Below, piece by piece: positions 30,572-40,853 of a stretch of 64,000 nt of DNA. Position numbers and translations under genes: made by a program. The stretch is taken from positions 3,605,952 through 3,669,951 of the forward strand of contig NZ_AP022581.1 in NCBI RefSeq assembly GCF_010731535.1, read 5' to 3'. The notes under the pieces are model-generated. The model did no database searches, was not told the origin of the DNA, and saw nothing but the letters and a program-made list of their open reading frames with translations. How positions within the stretch are numbered: position 1 is the first letter of the stretch; each line of letters opens with the position of its first letter. The stretch is from Mycobacterium lacus (GTDB taxonomy: Bacteria > Actinomycetota > Actinomycetes > Mycobacteriales > Mycobacteriaceae).

Positions 30572-31402
30572 ATGACCAACAAGCCCGATCTTGGCCGGTT
30601 CGGATCGTTCGGACGAGGGGTAACGCCCCAGCAAGCCAAAGAAATCGAAGCCCTGGGCTACGGGGCTGTTTGGGTCGGTGGCTCACCGCCCGCCGAGCTG
30701 GCCTGGGTGGAACCCATTCTCGAAGCGACGACCGCCCTGCACGTGGCCACCGGCATCGTCAACATCTGGTCGGCGCCCGCCAAGCCGGTGGCCGAGTCGT
30801 TCCACCGGATCGACAACGCCTACCCGGGTCGCTTCCTGCTCGGTATCGGCGTTGGCCATCCCGAGGCGACCACCGAATACCGCAAGCCTTATCAGGCGCT
30901 GGCGGAGTACCTGGACCGGCTCGATGACTATGGGGTGCCGACCAACCGCCGGGTGGTGGCGGCACTGGGCCCACGGGTACTGAAACTGTCTGCGCAACGC
31001 AGCGCGGGAGCCCACCCGTATCTGACGACTCCGGAGCACACCGCGCACGCCCGTGAACTGCTCGGGCCGTCGGCATTCCTGGCACCAGAGCACAAGGTGG
31101 TGTTGACCTCGGACCCAGACAAGGCCCGCGCGGTAGGCCGGAAGGCTCTCGATATCTATCTCAACCTGGCCAACTACCAGAACAGCTGGAAACGGCTGGG
31201 TTTCACCGACGAGGACATCGCCCGACCCGGCAGCGACCGCCTTGTCGACGCCATGGTCGCCTACGGAACGACCGACGCCATCGCGGCCCGGCTCAGGGAG
31301 CACCTCGATGCCGGTGCCGACCACGTCCCCGTCCAGGTCCTCACCAGAAGTGAAAACCTGGTCCCCGCGCTCGCCGAATTGGCTGGGGCACTGCTCGGCT
31401 AA
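30572..31402 (+). CDS. F420-dependent LLM-class oxidoreductase (Rv3463-like)
   Basis: The 276-residue protein starts [13 protein letters not shown]. The luciferase-like barrel shows [36 protein letters not shown], and [12 protein letters not shown], typical of F420 enzymes of the TIGR03620 type. The start was preferred because upstream sequence overlaps the infA promoter region and is not conserved. The substrate is unknown. It is divergent from infA and 9 bases before rmlB. Confidence 0.88.
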
Positions 31403-32407
<1,005 letters not shown>

Positions 32408-32408
32408 G

Positions 32409-33020
32409 ATGAAGGTACGCGAACTCGATGTCCCCGGCGCCTGGGAGATCACCCCGACCATCCACGGCGATTCCCGCGGGTTGTTCTTCGAATGGCTCAC
32501 CGATCACGGGTTCACCGCGTTCGCCGGCCACCGCTTGGACGTACGGCAGGCCAATTGCTCGGTGTCGTCGGCCGGTGTGCTGCGTGGCCTCCATTTCGCC
32601 CAGCTACCCCCGAGCCAGGCCAAGTACGTGACTTGCGTGTCCGGTGCGGTGTTCGACGTCGTCGTCGACATCCGGGTGGGCTCACCGACATTCGGCCGCT
32701 GGGACTCGGTCCTGCTCGACGATCAAGACCGTAGGACGATCTACATCTCCGAAGGCTTGGGTCATGGTTTCCTTGCACTGCAAGACAATTCAACGGTAAT
32801 GTACCTGTGCTCGGCGGAATATAACCCGCAGCGCGAGCACACCATCTGCGCGACAGATCCGACGCTGGCGATCGACTGGCCGCTGGTTGACGGCGCCGCG
32901 CCTAGCTTGTCCGAGCGCGATGCCGCGGCCCCCAGCTTCGACGAGGTGCGCGCGGCCGGCCTCCTGCCCACCTGGGAGGAGGCGCAGAGGTTCGTCGGCA
33001 GCCTGCGAGGCCGCCCATAG
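32409..33020 (+). CDS. rmlC: dTDP-4-dehydrorhamnose 3,5-epimerase
   Basis: The 203-residue cupin has RGLHFAQLPPSQAKYVTC with the catalytic His, DVVVDIRVGSPTFGRW, and GLGHGFLAL. It acts after RmlB in dTDP-rhamnose synthesis. The start ATG overlaps the end of rmlB by proximity (one-base gap), as in H37Rv. Confidence 0.97.
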   Translation: MKVRELDVPGAWEITPTIHGDSRGLFFEWLTDHGFTAFAGHRLDVRQANCSVSSAGVLRGLHFAQLPPSQAKYVTCVSGAVFDVVVDIRVGSPTFGRWDSVLLDDQDRRTIYISEGLGHGFLALQDNSTVMYLCSAEYNPQREHTICATDPTLAIDWPLVDGAAPSLSERDAAAPSFDEVRAAGLLPTWEEAQRFVGSLRGRP

Positions 33021-33047
33021 GCCTTTCGAAGTCGACGTCGCCTGCCC

Positions 33048-34517
33048 CTAGAAGGGCGGTGGGTCGTCGGGATCGGGTGGGGGGTCGTGGGTTTCGGCGA
33101 GGGTTGTGGCGGGGTGGGCGCTTTGGCGGGCTTGGTGGTTGTGGTGGCGTTGGGTGGTGATGTAGTGGGCGCGGTTTTGGGCGCGGGTGCTGGTGCGCAG
33201 CGGCATCATGGCGGTGCGGTTACCGCGGCGATCGGCGCGGGACGGGTCGGGTGGGGGTGGGTCGCCGGTGGGGGTGCACAGGGCGGGGAACAGCAGCGCG
33301 CTGCCGGGGGTGGTGACGTAGGTGTGGTTGTCGGGCAGGGTCCAAATCACGGTGCCGTCGGGCAACTGCCGGTCGCGCCAGCCCCAGAAAGTCTTCATCA
33401 AATGATGAAACCTGCATAAACACTTGATATTTGAGGGGTGGGTGGCGCCGCCGTCGGCGAACGCGATCGTGTGGTCGAGATCGCAGTCGCTGGCCGGGCG
33501 GTCGCAGCCCGGGGCCCGACACGTCAGATCCCGCGCCCGCACAAACGCCGCCAGCGTGGCCGACGGGGTGTAGCCGGGTTCGGCGCCGGGCAAAACCAGC
33601 GGGCGCAGCCGGGCGGTCGTGGCCAGCTCGGCCACCAACTCGGCCGGGATCAGCCCGTCAGCACCCAGCAGCGATCCCGGGGCCTGGCCGCGGCCCTCCA
33701 CGCTGGCCCGCTCGGCGACCACGTGGATGACCACCGCCGACGGCGGGCGCGCCCCGGCGGTGCAGTCGGTGCTGCCACACTGGCAGCCCAGCCGCTCGGC
33801 CCCGACGGCCAGCGCGCCGAGCGCGTCGGCGCGGCGCTGATCCCGGGTGCGCGGATCGGCGGCACACACCGTGGCGATCAGCGCCTCGAGCCGTTTGTCC
33901 AATGCTTGGGCGTCGGTGGCATACAGCCGCCCCGACACCTCACCCATGCCCTCCTCGACATCCCAGATCGACACCTGCCGATCGCGGGTTCGCTCCCGCA
34001 CCCGGCGCACCGCGTCCGGGTCGGCCGGGGCCACGACCCGATCGATCGCGCCGGCCAGCCGGCCCTGGGTCATCGACGGCCAGCGCGCCACCCGCAGCGC
34101 CAGCTCGGCATCGACGCGGGCCAGCACGGCCGCGTCGGTGATCAAGTCGGTGCGATACACCAGGGTCTGAAACATCCGGTAGTCGATCTCCCCGGCCCGA
34201 AACACCTCGGCCACCTTCGGCAGCCGCTCGCGCATCGCCAGGGCATACCGCATATAGCTGCCGGCCATCGCCAGGCTGGCGCGAAACGCCGCGGCCACCT
34301 CGGCCCCCACCGCCGCCCAGGTATCCACCGCCCAATCGGCCTCTTCGCCCCGCTCGACGCGGCGCAACTCGAACAACTCCCCGATCGCATCCAACCGAGC
34401 CGCCGCCGCACGCGCCTCGGCCCGCCCCGCCACCCGCATCCGCTCAATCAACCCCCGCGACTGGGCGGTGTCGGAGGGCTCAAAATACTCCGCAAAATCG
34501 AACACGTGTTCGAGCAT
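33048..34517 (-). CDS. 13E12-repeat-family protein, DUF222 plus HNH endonuclease
   Basis: The 489-residue protein has an N-terminal helical DUF222 region (RLDAIGELFELRRVERGEEADW and on) and a C-terminal HNH motif: DLTCRAPGCDRPASDCDLDH, then a late HH in CRFHHLMKT. Such 13E12 genes are repeated in mycobacterial genomes and behave like mobile or recombination-prone units. H37Rv also has 13E12 genes after rmlC. It is preceded by a tail rich in Pro/Asp/His and lies at the join between two regions that are far apart in H37Rv. Confidence 0.9.
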   Translation of the reverse strand: MLEHVFDFAEYFEPSDTAQSRGLIERMRVAGRAEARAAAARLDAIGELFELRRVERGEEADWAVDTWAAVGAEVAAAFRASLAMAGSYMRYALAMRERLPKVAEVFRAGEIDYRMFQTLVYRTDLITDAAVLARVDAELALRVARWPSMTQGRLAGAIDRVVAPADPDAVRRVRERTRDRQVSIWDVEEGMGEVSGRLYATDAQALDKRLEALIATVCAADPRTRDQRRADALGALAVGAERLGCQCGSTDCTAGARPPSAVVIHVVAERASVEGRGQAPGSLLGADGLIPAELVAELATTARLRPLVLPGAEPGYTPSATLAAFVRARDLTCRAPGCDRPASDCDLDHTIAFADGGATHPSNIKCLCRFHHLMKTFWGWRDRQLPDGTVIWTLPDNHTYVTTPGSALLFPALCTPTGDPPPPDPSRADRRGNRTAMMPLRTSTRAQNRAHYITTQRHHNHQARQSAHPATTLAETHDPPPDPDDPPPF

Positions 34518-34628
34518 AGACGACGGCTACGACAAGACCGACCAGCGGCGGGTTGCCAGTATCATCGACCGTTACTAGGATATGCAAGTATCGCCTTGTT
34601 TCGCCCTTTCTACCCGTATGGGACAGCC

Positions 34629-36149
34629 ATGACTACGCAGATTTCGCACTTCATCGATGGGCGACGCACCGTCGGCCAGTCCACCCGCACCGGCGACGTC
34701 TTCGACCCCAATACCGGCCAGGTCCAGGCGAAGGTACCGATGGCATCGAAGGCCGACATTGACGCCGCGGTGGCATCAGCCGTCGAGGCCCAAAAGGGCT
34801 GGGCCGCTTGGAATCCACAGCGCCGCGCTCGGGTGCTGATGCGCTTCATCGAACTGGTCAACGACAATATCGACGAGCTGGCCGAGCTACTGTCCCGCGA
34901 ACACGGCAAGACGCTGGCCGACGCCCAGGGCGATATCCAGCGCGGCATCGAGGTGATCGAGTTCTGTATCGGGATCCCCCACCTGCTCAAGGGCGAGTAC
35001 ACCGAAGGCGCCGGCCCCGACATCGACGTCTACTCACTACGGCAGCCCCTCGGCGTGGTCGCGGGCATCACCCCGTTCAACTTCCCGGCCATGATCCCGC
35101 TGTGGAAGGCCGGACCCGCCCTCGCCTGCGGAAATGCGTTTGTTCTCAAGCCCAGCGAGCGCGACCCGTCGGTCCCGGTGCGGCTAGCCGAGCTGTTCGG
35201 GGAGGCGGGCCTGCCCCCGGGAGTCTTCCAGGTCGTGCACGGCGACAAGGAAGCCGTCGACGCCATCCTTAACCACCCCGACATCAAGGCGGTCGGCTTC
35301 GTCGGTAGCTCGGACATCGCCCAATACATCTATGCGACGGCCGCGGCGACAGGTAAGCGGTCGCAATGCTTCGGCGGCGCCAAGAACCACATGATCGTGA
35401 TGCCCGACGCGGACCTCGACCAGGCCGTCGACGCGCTGATCGGCGCCGGTTACGGCAGCGCCGGCGAACGCTGCATGGCGATCAGCGTCGCGGTCCCGGT
35501 CGGCGAACAGACCGCGGAACGGCTGCGCACCAGGCTGATTGAGCGGATCAACAACCTGCGGGTGGGGCACAGCCTGGACCCCAAGGCCGACTACGGCCCG
35601 CTGGTTACCGAGGCCGCGCTCACCCGGGTGCGCGACTACATCAACCAGGGCGTGGAAGCCGGGGCCGAGATCGTGATCGATGGCCGCGAGCGCACCAGCG
35701 ACGACTTAGCGTTCGGTGACGCCAACCTCGAAGGCGGCTTTTTCATCGGACCCACCCTCTTCGATCATGTCACCCCAGACATGTCGATCTACACCGACGA
35801 AATCTTCGGACCCGTGCTGTGCATGGTCCGCGCCCACGATTACGAGGAGGCGCTGCGGCTACCGTCGGAGCACGAGTACGGCAACGGCGTGGCGATCTTC
35901 ACCCGCGACGGGGACGCCGCCCGCGACTTCGTGGCACGGGTGCAGGTGGGCATGGTCGGGGTCAACGTGCCGATTCCGGTTCCGGTGGCCTACCACACTT
36001 TCGGCGGCTGGAAGCGTTCCGGCTTCGGCGACCTCAACCAGCACGGCCCGACGTCGATCCAGTTCTACACGAAGGTCAAGACCGTCACGTCACGCTGGCC
36101 TTCCGGCATCAAGGATGGCGCCGAATTCGTCATCCCCACAATGGGTTAG
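34629..36149 (+). CDS. mmsA: methylmalonate-semialdehyde dehydrogenase (CoA-acylating)
   Basis: The 506-residue enzyme converts methylmalonate semialdehyde to propionyl-CoA in valine breakdown. ALDH-family features include ITPFNFPAMIPLWKAGPAL, VGFVGSSDIAQYIY, and GSAGERCMAISVAV with the catalytic Cys. It starts at the ATG following a short spacer. It heads the mmsA-fadE9-mmsB set, equivalent to Rv0753c-Rv0751c. Confidence 0.95.
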   Translation: MTTQISHFIDGRRTVGQSTRTGDVFDPNTGQVQAKVPMASKADIDAAVASAVEAQKGWAAWNPQRRARVLMRFIELVNDNIDELAELLSREHGKTLADAQGDIQRGIEVIEFCIGIPHLLKGEYTEGAGPDIDVYSLRQPLGVVAGITPFNFPAMIPLWKAGPALACGNAFVLKPSERDPSVPVRLAELFGEAGLPPGVFQVVHGDKEAVDAILNHPDIKAVGFVGSSDIAQYIYATAAATGKRSQCFGGAKNHMIVMPDADLDQAVDALIGAGYGSAGERCMAISVAVPVGEQTAERLRTRLIERINNLRVGHSLDPKADYGPLVTEAALTRVRDYINQGVEAGAEIVIDGRERTSDDLAFGDANLEGGFFIGPTLFDHVTPDMSIYTDEIFGPVLCMVRAHDYEEALRLPSEHEYGNGVAIFTRDGDAARDFVARVQVGMVGVNVPIPVPVAYHTFGGWKRSGFGDLNQHGPTSIQFYTKVKTVTSRWPSGIKDGAEFVIPTMG

Positions 36150-36157
36150 CCGCCATC

Positions 36158-37318
36158 ATGTTTACCCTCAATGACGACGAGCGGGTAATCACCGAGACCG
36201 CGGCCGCCTTCGCCGCCAAACGCCTTGCTCCGCACGCCCTGGAATGGGATGCCACGAACCACTTTCCGGTGGACGTGTTGCGCGAGGCCGCTGAACTCGG
36301 AATGGCGGCGATCTACTGCCGAGACGATGTGGGCGGTAGCGGGCTGCGCCGGCTCGACGGGGTGCGCATCTTCGAACAGTTGGCCATCGCAGACCCGGTC
36401 ACCGCCGCCTTCCTTTCCATCCACAACATGTGTGCGTGGATGATCGACACCTTCGGCACCGAGGAACAACGCAAGGACTGGATTCCGCGGCTGGCCACAA
36501 TGGACGTCATCGCCAGCTACTGCCTGACCGAGCCCGACGCCGGGTCCGACGCCAGCGCGTTGAGCACCCGCGCCGTCAGACAAGGCGGCGACTACGTGCT
36601 CGACGGCGTCAAGCAGTTCATTTCCGGCGCGGGCGCATCCGACGTCTACGTGGTGATGGCGCGAACGGGCGCCGAGGGCCCCCGCGGAATTTCGGCCTTC
36701 ATCATCGAAAAGGACACTCTGGGGTTAAGTTTCGGCTCCCACGAGGAGAAGATGGGCTGGCACGCGCAACCCACCGCGCAAGTGGTGCTGGAGGGCGTGC
36801 GGGTACCCGCCGAGGCGATGCTTGGCGGCACGGACGGTGACGGCGCCGGTTTCGGCATCGCGATGAACGGCCTCAACGGCGGTCGGCTCAACATCGCGGC
36901 GTGTTCGCTCGGCGGCGCGCAGGCCGCCTTCAACAAGGCGGGCGCGTATGTGCGCCAGCGCCAGGCGTTCGGCGCCACCTTGCTCGACGAGCCCACCATC
37001 CGGTTCACCCTGGCCGACATGGCGACCGGCCTCGAGACGTCGCGACTGTTGTTGTGGCGGGCCGCGACCGCACTGGACGAGGACGCCACCGACAAGGTCG
37101 AGTTGTGTGCGATGGCCAAACGCTATGTGACCGACACCTGCTTCGACGTCGCCGACAAGGCGCTGCAGCTGCACGGTGGCTACGGCTATCTGCGCGAGTA
37201 TGGTCTGGAAAAGATCGTTCGCGATTTGCGGGTGCATCGAATCCTGGAAGGCACCAACGAAATCATGCGAGTGGTCATCGGTCGAGCCGAGGCCACGCGT
37301 TTCCGCGCAACCGCCTAG
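36158..37318 (+). CDS. fadE9: acyl-CoA dehydrogenase, isobutyryl-CoA type
   Basis: The 386-residue flavoprotein begins MFTLNDDERVITETAAAFAA. It carries CLTEPDAGSDASAL, RQAFGATLLDEPTIRFTLADMA, and YGYLREYGLEKIVRDLRVHRILEGTNEIMR, with the catalytic Glu in LEGTNEIM. Its position between mmsA and mmsB suggests isobutyryl-CoA oxidation in valine catabolism. Start is 8 bases after the mmsA stop. Confidence 0.95.
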   Translation: MFTLNDDERVITETAAAFAAKRLAPHALEWDATNHFPVDVLREAAELGMAAIYCRDDVGGSGLRRLDGVRIFEQLAIADPVTAAFLSIHNMCAWMIDTFGTEEQRKDWIPRLATMDVIASYCLTEPDAGSDASALSTRAVRQGGDYVLDGVKQFISGAGASDVYVVMARTGAEGPRGISAFIIEKDTLGLSFGSHEEKMGWHAQPTAQVVLEGVRVPAEAMLGGTDGDGAGFGIAMNGLNGGRLNIAACSLGGAQAAFNKAGAYVRQRQAFGATLLDEPTIRFTLADMATGLETSRLLLWRAATALDEDATDKVELCAMAKRYVTDTCFDVADKALQLHGGYGYLREYGLEKIVRDLRVHRILEGTNEIMRVVIGRAEATRFRATA

Positions 37319-37337
37319 AAAGGTCAGAAAGGCCGAC

Positions 37338-38216
37338 ATGAGCACCATCGCGTTCCTGGGGCTGGGCAACATGGGCGCGCCGATGTCGGCGAATCTGGTT
37401 GCCGCCGAACACATCGTGCGCGGGTATGACCCGGTGCCCGCCGCAGCGTCCGCTGCGGCCACCAAGGGTGCGACGGTGTTCGGCAGCGCCGCCGAAGCGG
37501 TATCCGAAGCGGACGTGGTCATCACCATGCTGCCCAGCGGCGATGTCGTCAAGCGCTGCTACGCCGACGTGCTGCCCGCCGCGCGAGCCGGTTCGCTGTT
37601 CATCGACAGCTCCACGATCTCGGTCGACGACGCCCGCGAGGTGCACGCGCTGGCCGAATCGCACGGCATGCGTCAACTGGACGCACCCGTTTCCGGTGGG
37701 GTGAAGGGGGCGGCGGCCGGCACGCTGGCATTCATGGTCGGCGGCGACGAGGCCACGCTACGAGAGGCCCGGCCGGTGCTGGAACCCATGGCGGGCAAGA
37801 TCATTCACTGCGGCTCGGCCGGCGCGGGGCAGGCCGCCAAGCTGTGCAACAACATGGTGCTGGCGGTGCAGCAGATCGCCATCGGCGAGGCCTTTGTACT
37901 GGCCGAGAAGCTGGGGCTGTCGGCGCAGTCATTGTTCGACGTGATCACCGGGGCCACCGGCAATTGCTGGGCCGTGCACACCAATTGCCCGGTGCCGGGC
38001 CCGGTGCCGACGTCGCCGGCCAACAATGGCTTCAAGCCGGGTTTCGCGACGGCGTTGATGAACAAAGACCTGGGCCTGGCGATGGATGCGGTGGCCTCGA
38101 CGGGTTCCTCGGCGCCGCTGGGCAGCCACGCGGCCGAGATCTACGCTGAGTTCATCGCGTCCGACGCCGACCACGCCGACTTGGACTTCAGCGCGGTGAT
38201 CCAGACCCTGCGCTAA
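37338..38216 (+). CDS. mmsB: 3-hydroxyisobutyrate dehydrogenase
   Basis: The 292-residue protein has the NAD-binding FLGLGNMGAPM, DAPVSGGVKGAAAGTLAFMVGG, and the catalytic Lys in GAGQAAKLCNNM. It completes the mms operon by oxidising 3-hydroxyisobutyrate to the semialdehyde used by MmsA. The last gene before a strong bidirectional terminator. Confidence 0.95.
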   Translation: MSTIAFLGLGNMGAPMSANLVAAEHIVRGYDPVPAAASAAATKGATVFGSAAEAVSEADVVITMLPSGDVVKRCYADVLPAARAGSLFIDSSTISVDDAREVHALAESHGMRQLDAPVSGGVKGAAAGTLAFMVGGDEATLREARPVLEPMAGKIIHCGSAGAGQAAKLCNNMVLAVQQIAIGEAFVLAEKLGLSAQSLFDVITGATGNCWAVHTNCPVPGPVPTSPANNGFKPGFATALMNKDLGLAMDAVASTGSSAPLGSHAAEIYAEFIASDADHADLDFSAVIQTLR

Positions 38217-38220
38217 GTCC

Positions 38221-38282
38221 CGCGAGCAGTCGCAAAAGCCCCCATTTCGTGCCGAAATGAGGGGCTTTTGCGTCTGCTCGCG
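38221..38282. terminator. bidirectional terminator between mmsB and the MarR gene
   Basis: The hairpin has an outer stem CGCGAGCAG (38221-38229) with CTGCTCGCG (38274-38282), an inner stem CGCAAAAGCCCC with GGGGCTTTTGCG, and CATTTC with GAAATG around loop GTGCC. Apart from one mismatch and one bulge the pairing is complete. It sits between two converging operons. A near-copy of the outer part occurs, split in two, at 62028-62062 and 63720-63743. Confidence 0.95.
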
Positions 38283-38283
38283 G

Positions 38284-38784
38284 TCAAAAGTCGCCGGCGT
38301 TGCGGCGCAACGTTTCGATGGACGACACCAGCGCCCGCGATTCGTCAGCGGTCATGCCGATGTCGGCGAACACGTGCTCGTTGAGCGTGACGGTGGCGTC
38401 CTCGACCGTGGACCGACCGAGTTCGGTGATCTGCACCAGCGTGATCCGACCATCGGTGGGGTGCGGCACCCGCTTGACCAGCCCGTCGGCCTCCAGCCGG
38501 CGGATCGCGTGGGTGACACTGGTGACGTGAACCTGCAGCCGATCAGACGCTTTCGTGATCGGCAACGCTCCAGTGCGGCTAAACGCCAATAGCCGTAGCA
38601 GCTCGAACCGGGAGAAGCTCAGATCGTAAGGACGCAGCGCCGTCTCGACGCGGGCCAGCAGGATCTGATGCGCACGCATCACCGACGTCACCGCGACCAT
38701 GCCGTCCGACACATCGCCCCACCCGGCACGCTCCCAATTGGCGCGCGCGACGGCGATGGGGTCACGCTTTTGTGAGGCAGCCAC
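38284..38784 (-). CDS. MarR-family regulator (Rv0737-like)
   Basis: The 166-residue winged-helix protein starts at a GTG giving MAASQKRDPIAVARANWERAGWG. The DNA-binding part reads LPITKASDRLQVHVTSVTHAIRRLEADGLVKRVPHPTDGR, with the wing at DGRITLVQIT. It sits 8 bases after the aminotransferase gene and is likely its operon partner and local regulator. In H37Rv Rv0737 follows rslA directly, whereas four genes intervene here. Confidence 0.9.
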   Translation of the reverse strand: MAASQKRDPIAVARANWERAGWGDVSDGMVAVTSVMRAHQILLARVETALRPYDLSFSRFELLRLLAFSRTGALPITKASDRLQVHVTSVTHAIRRLEADGLVKRVPHPTDGRITLVQITELGRSTVEDATVTLNEHVFADIGMTADESRALVSSIETLRRNAGDF

Positions 38785-38792
38785 GCCCCTTC

Positions 38793-39827
38793 TTACCGCA
38801 CTTGCCCCACCGCGGATAGCACCGCCAGGGTGGACGCGCGGCTGCCCACGGTAATGCGCGCGCCGCCGTCCGGGTAGCACCGGACCTGCAGCCCGGTATC
38901 GGCGAATACTTCACGCCACAGCCGACCCCGCGACGGCAGGTACATGAAGTTCGCATGCGCGTCGGTGGTGTATGTCCCCATCGCGCTCAGACACATCCGC
39001 AGATAGCAACGTTCGGCGGTGATCAGCCGGATCCTCTGCAGCAGTTGGTCCTCGGCTTCGTAGGAGGCTGCGACGGCAAGCAAAGCGGTACTCGCCATGC
39101 CGAACGGCAACTGCTGGGCCCACAGCGTACGGGCCAGCTCCGCTGTCGCTAGCCCGTATCCGATGCGCAGTCCCGCCAACCCGTAGGCCTTGGAGAAGGT
39201 CCGCACCACCACCACATTGGGAAACTGGGCAAGCAATGCCGAAACGTCGATCCAGTGCTCCGGGGCGGCGAATTCGATGTATGCCTCGTCGAGCAGCACC
39301 ACGGCGTCACGCGGCACTCGACGCAGGAATCTCAAGACCTCGCCCGCGGGCTCCAGGGTGCCGGTCGGGTTGTGCGGCCGGCACACCACGACCACCCGCG
39401 CGTTCGTGGCGGCGTCAGCCAACCCGTCGAAGTCGTTATGGCCCCGCGGGTCGAGCGGGACGGTCACCAAGGTCAGCCGCGCCATTTGCGCGACGATCGG
39501 GTACCCGTCGAAGGTCGGCTCCGCCATGACTATCGCGTCACCCGGGGCGGTGAATGCCCGCAGCGCGTGCATCACCACACCCGTCGCGCCCGCGCCCAAC
39601 ACGACCTGTTCGGCGGGCATTCCGATGTGGCACGCGATCAGGCTGCGCAGCCGCTCGGGCAGAAACTCCGGATAACGGTTGGCCGCATCGATCGAGCGAA
39701 TCAGCGCCGACCGCACCGCCGGAAGCGGCGGAAACGGATTCTCGTTGAGCGACAGCGCAAACGGATCGATGGCACTCGGCAGCGCGCCACCGAGCTCCGC
39801 GGCGACAAGGCGCTCTACGGGTGGCAT
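38793..39827 (-). CDS. PLP-dependent aminotransferase, HisC-like fold
   Basis: The 344-residue fold-type I enzyme has PLP contacts at N153 (RPHNPTG), D180 (LLDEAY), and the Schiff-base Lys K213 in RTFSKAYGLAGLRIG. It resembles histidinol-phosphate and phenylalanine aminotransferases. The true hisC belongs to the his operon elsewhere, so this is a paralogue. Its ATG overlaps the stop of the KAS III-like gene by one base. Within this operon it probably aminates a keto product of the upstream enzymes. Confidence 0.9.
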   Translation of the reverse strand: MPPVERLVAAELGGALPSAIDPFALSLNENPFPPLPAVRSALIRSIDAANRYPEFLPERLRSLIACHIGMPAEQVVLGAGATGVVMHALRAFTAPGDAIVMAEPTFDGYPIVAQMARLTLVTVPLDPRGHNDFDGLADAATNARVVVVCRPHNPTGTLEPAGEVLRFLRRVPRDAVVLLDEAYIEFAAPEHWIDVSALLAQFPNVVVVRTFSKAYGLAGLRIGYGLATAELARTLWAQQLPFGMASTALLAVAASYEAEDQLLQRIRLITAERCYLRMCLSAMGTYTTDAHANFMYLPSRGRLWREVFADTGLQVRCYPDGGARITVGSRASTLAVLSAVGQVR

Positions 39828-40846
39828 CAGGGCCGCCCACCCCAGCGCACCGCGGCCGCGCCGGCGAAATCGCCGGCGTGGGCAAAGGCTGCCATCATGA
39901 CCACGTCACCCGACTTGACTTGGCCATCGGATATCGCGCGATCGAGGTTGACCGGAATGCCTGCGCCGAACAGATTGCCGCACTCGTCAAACGTGTCGCG
40001 ATGATGTTCCTTGGGCAACTCGAGAGCCTCACGCCAATTGCGCAGAAACACGCGGTTGGGCTGGTTGGTGACCAGGAGGTCGATGTCTTTGGGGTCCAAG
40101 CCGATTCGGTCACAGACCGCGAACGCGACTTCGGGAACCTGCCGATTGCCACGGGCCAAGACCTTGGTGATCTTGCTTTCGGTGAAACCGATGCTGCCCT
40201 CACCGGGACCGGCCTGCCACCACTTGCGCGGGGGATCGAAGGACAGCGTCATTTCGCCGGCGTATTCGCCGTACGTGCGGCACTCGATACCGAGAATGGG
40301 TGATTGGTCGCTTACCGTGACCAGCCCGACCGCGGCGCCGTCGCCGGGCACCGCCGACTGCGCCTTACACCGAGTCCTGGGCTGATCGAAAAACTGCCCG
40401 GCCGCATTCTGTGCGATGGCGATCAACGCGGTCCGTCCGTCACCCGACGACAGCAGCTTACGAGCCACATTGAGCGCCAACACAAACGCGGCGCAGCCGC
40501 CGTTGTTCAGATCCAGCACCCAGGACGGCCGCATGCCCAAGCGGTGAGCGATGCCGCCGCCTTCGCCGTAGAACGCCATATCCGGTACCTGGGTATGGGT
40601 GATCAACACGTCGGCACTTTCGACGACGTCGTGTCCGTGGCGCTCGATCAAGCCCTGCGCCGCCCGCTCGACCATATCGATCGCGCTCTCGTCGGGGGCG
40701 ACGTGATGGCGGAACCTCGGAGCGCGGAACATCAGGTTGTCACGCAGGTTGTCGGATTCGGCGAATTGCGCGTAATAGTCGGCGCCGATGGGCTCGCCGG
40801 GCAGATAGGTGGAGACGTCGGTCAGGCTGACGGCGGGTTGACTCAC
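39827..40846 (-). CDS. ketoacyl synthase III-like enzyme with His-to-Asn change
   Basis: The 339-residue thiolase-fold protein aligns with FabH. The catalytic Cys is C118 (DLNNGGCAAFVLAL) and the late Asn is N291 (ECGNLFGAGIP), 30 residues after the position of the FabH His. That position is N261 in VTNQPNRVF, where FabH has HQAN. Loss of this His should impair decarboxylative condensation and suggests acyl transfer or a different condensation. The gene is 7 bases after the SRPBCC gene and overlaps the aminotransferase start. Confidence 0.88.
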   Translation of the reverse strand: MSQPAVSLTDVSTYLPGEPIGADYYAQFAESDNLRDNLMFRAPRFRHHVAPDESAIDMVERAAQGLIERHGHDVVESADVLITHTQVPDMAFYGEGGGIAHRLGMRPSWVLDLNNGGCAAFVLALNVARKLLSSGDGRTALIAIAQNAAGQFFDQPRTRCKAQSAVPGDGAAVGLVTVSDQSPILGIECRTYGEYAGEMTLSFDPPRKWWQAGPGEGSIGFTESKITKVLARGNRQVPEVAFAVCDRIGLDPKDIDLLVTNQPNRVFLRNWREALELPKEHHRDTFDECGNLFGAGIPVNLDRAISDGQVKSGDVVMMAAFAHAGDFAGAAAVRWGGRP

Positions 40847-40853
40847 GATGGCC

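Noticed and set aside
38793..39827. Calling the aminotransferase a true HisC
   Set aside because: It lies in a non-histidine operon; hisC is expected in the his operon elsewhere, so only a HisC-like fold is supported.
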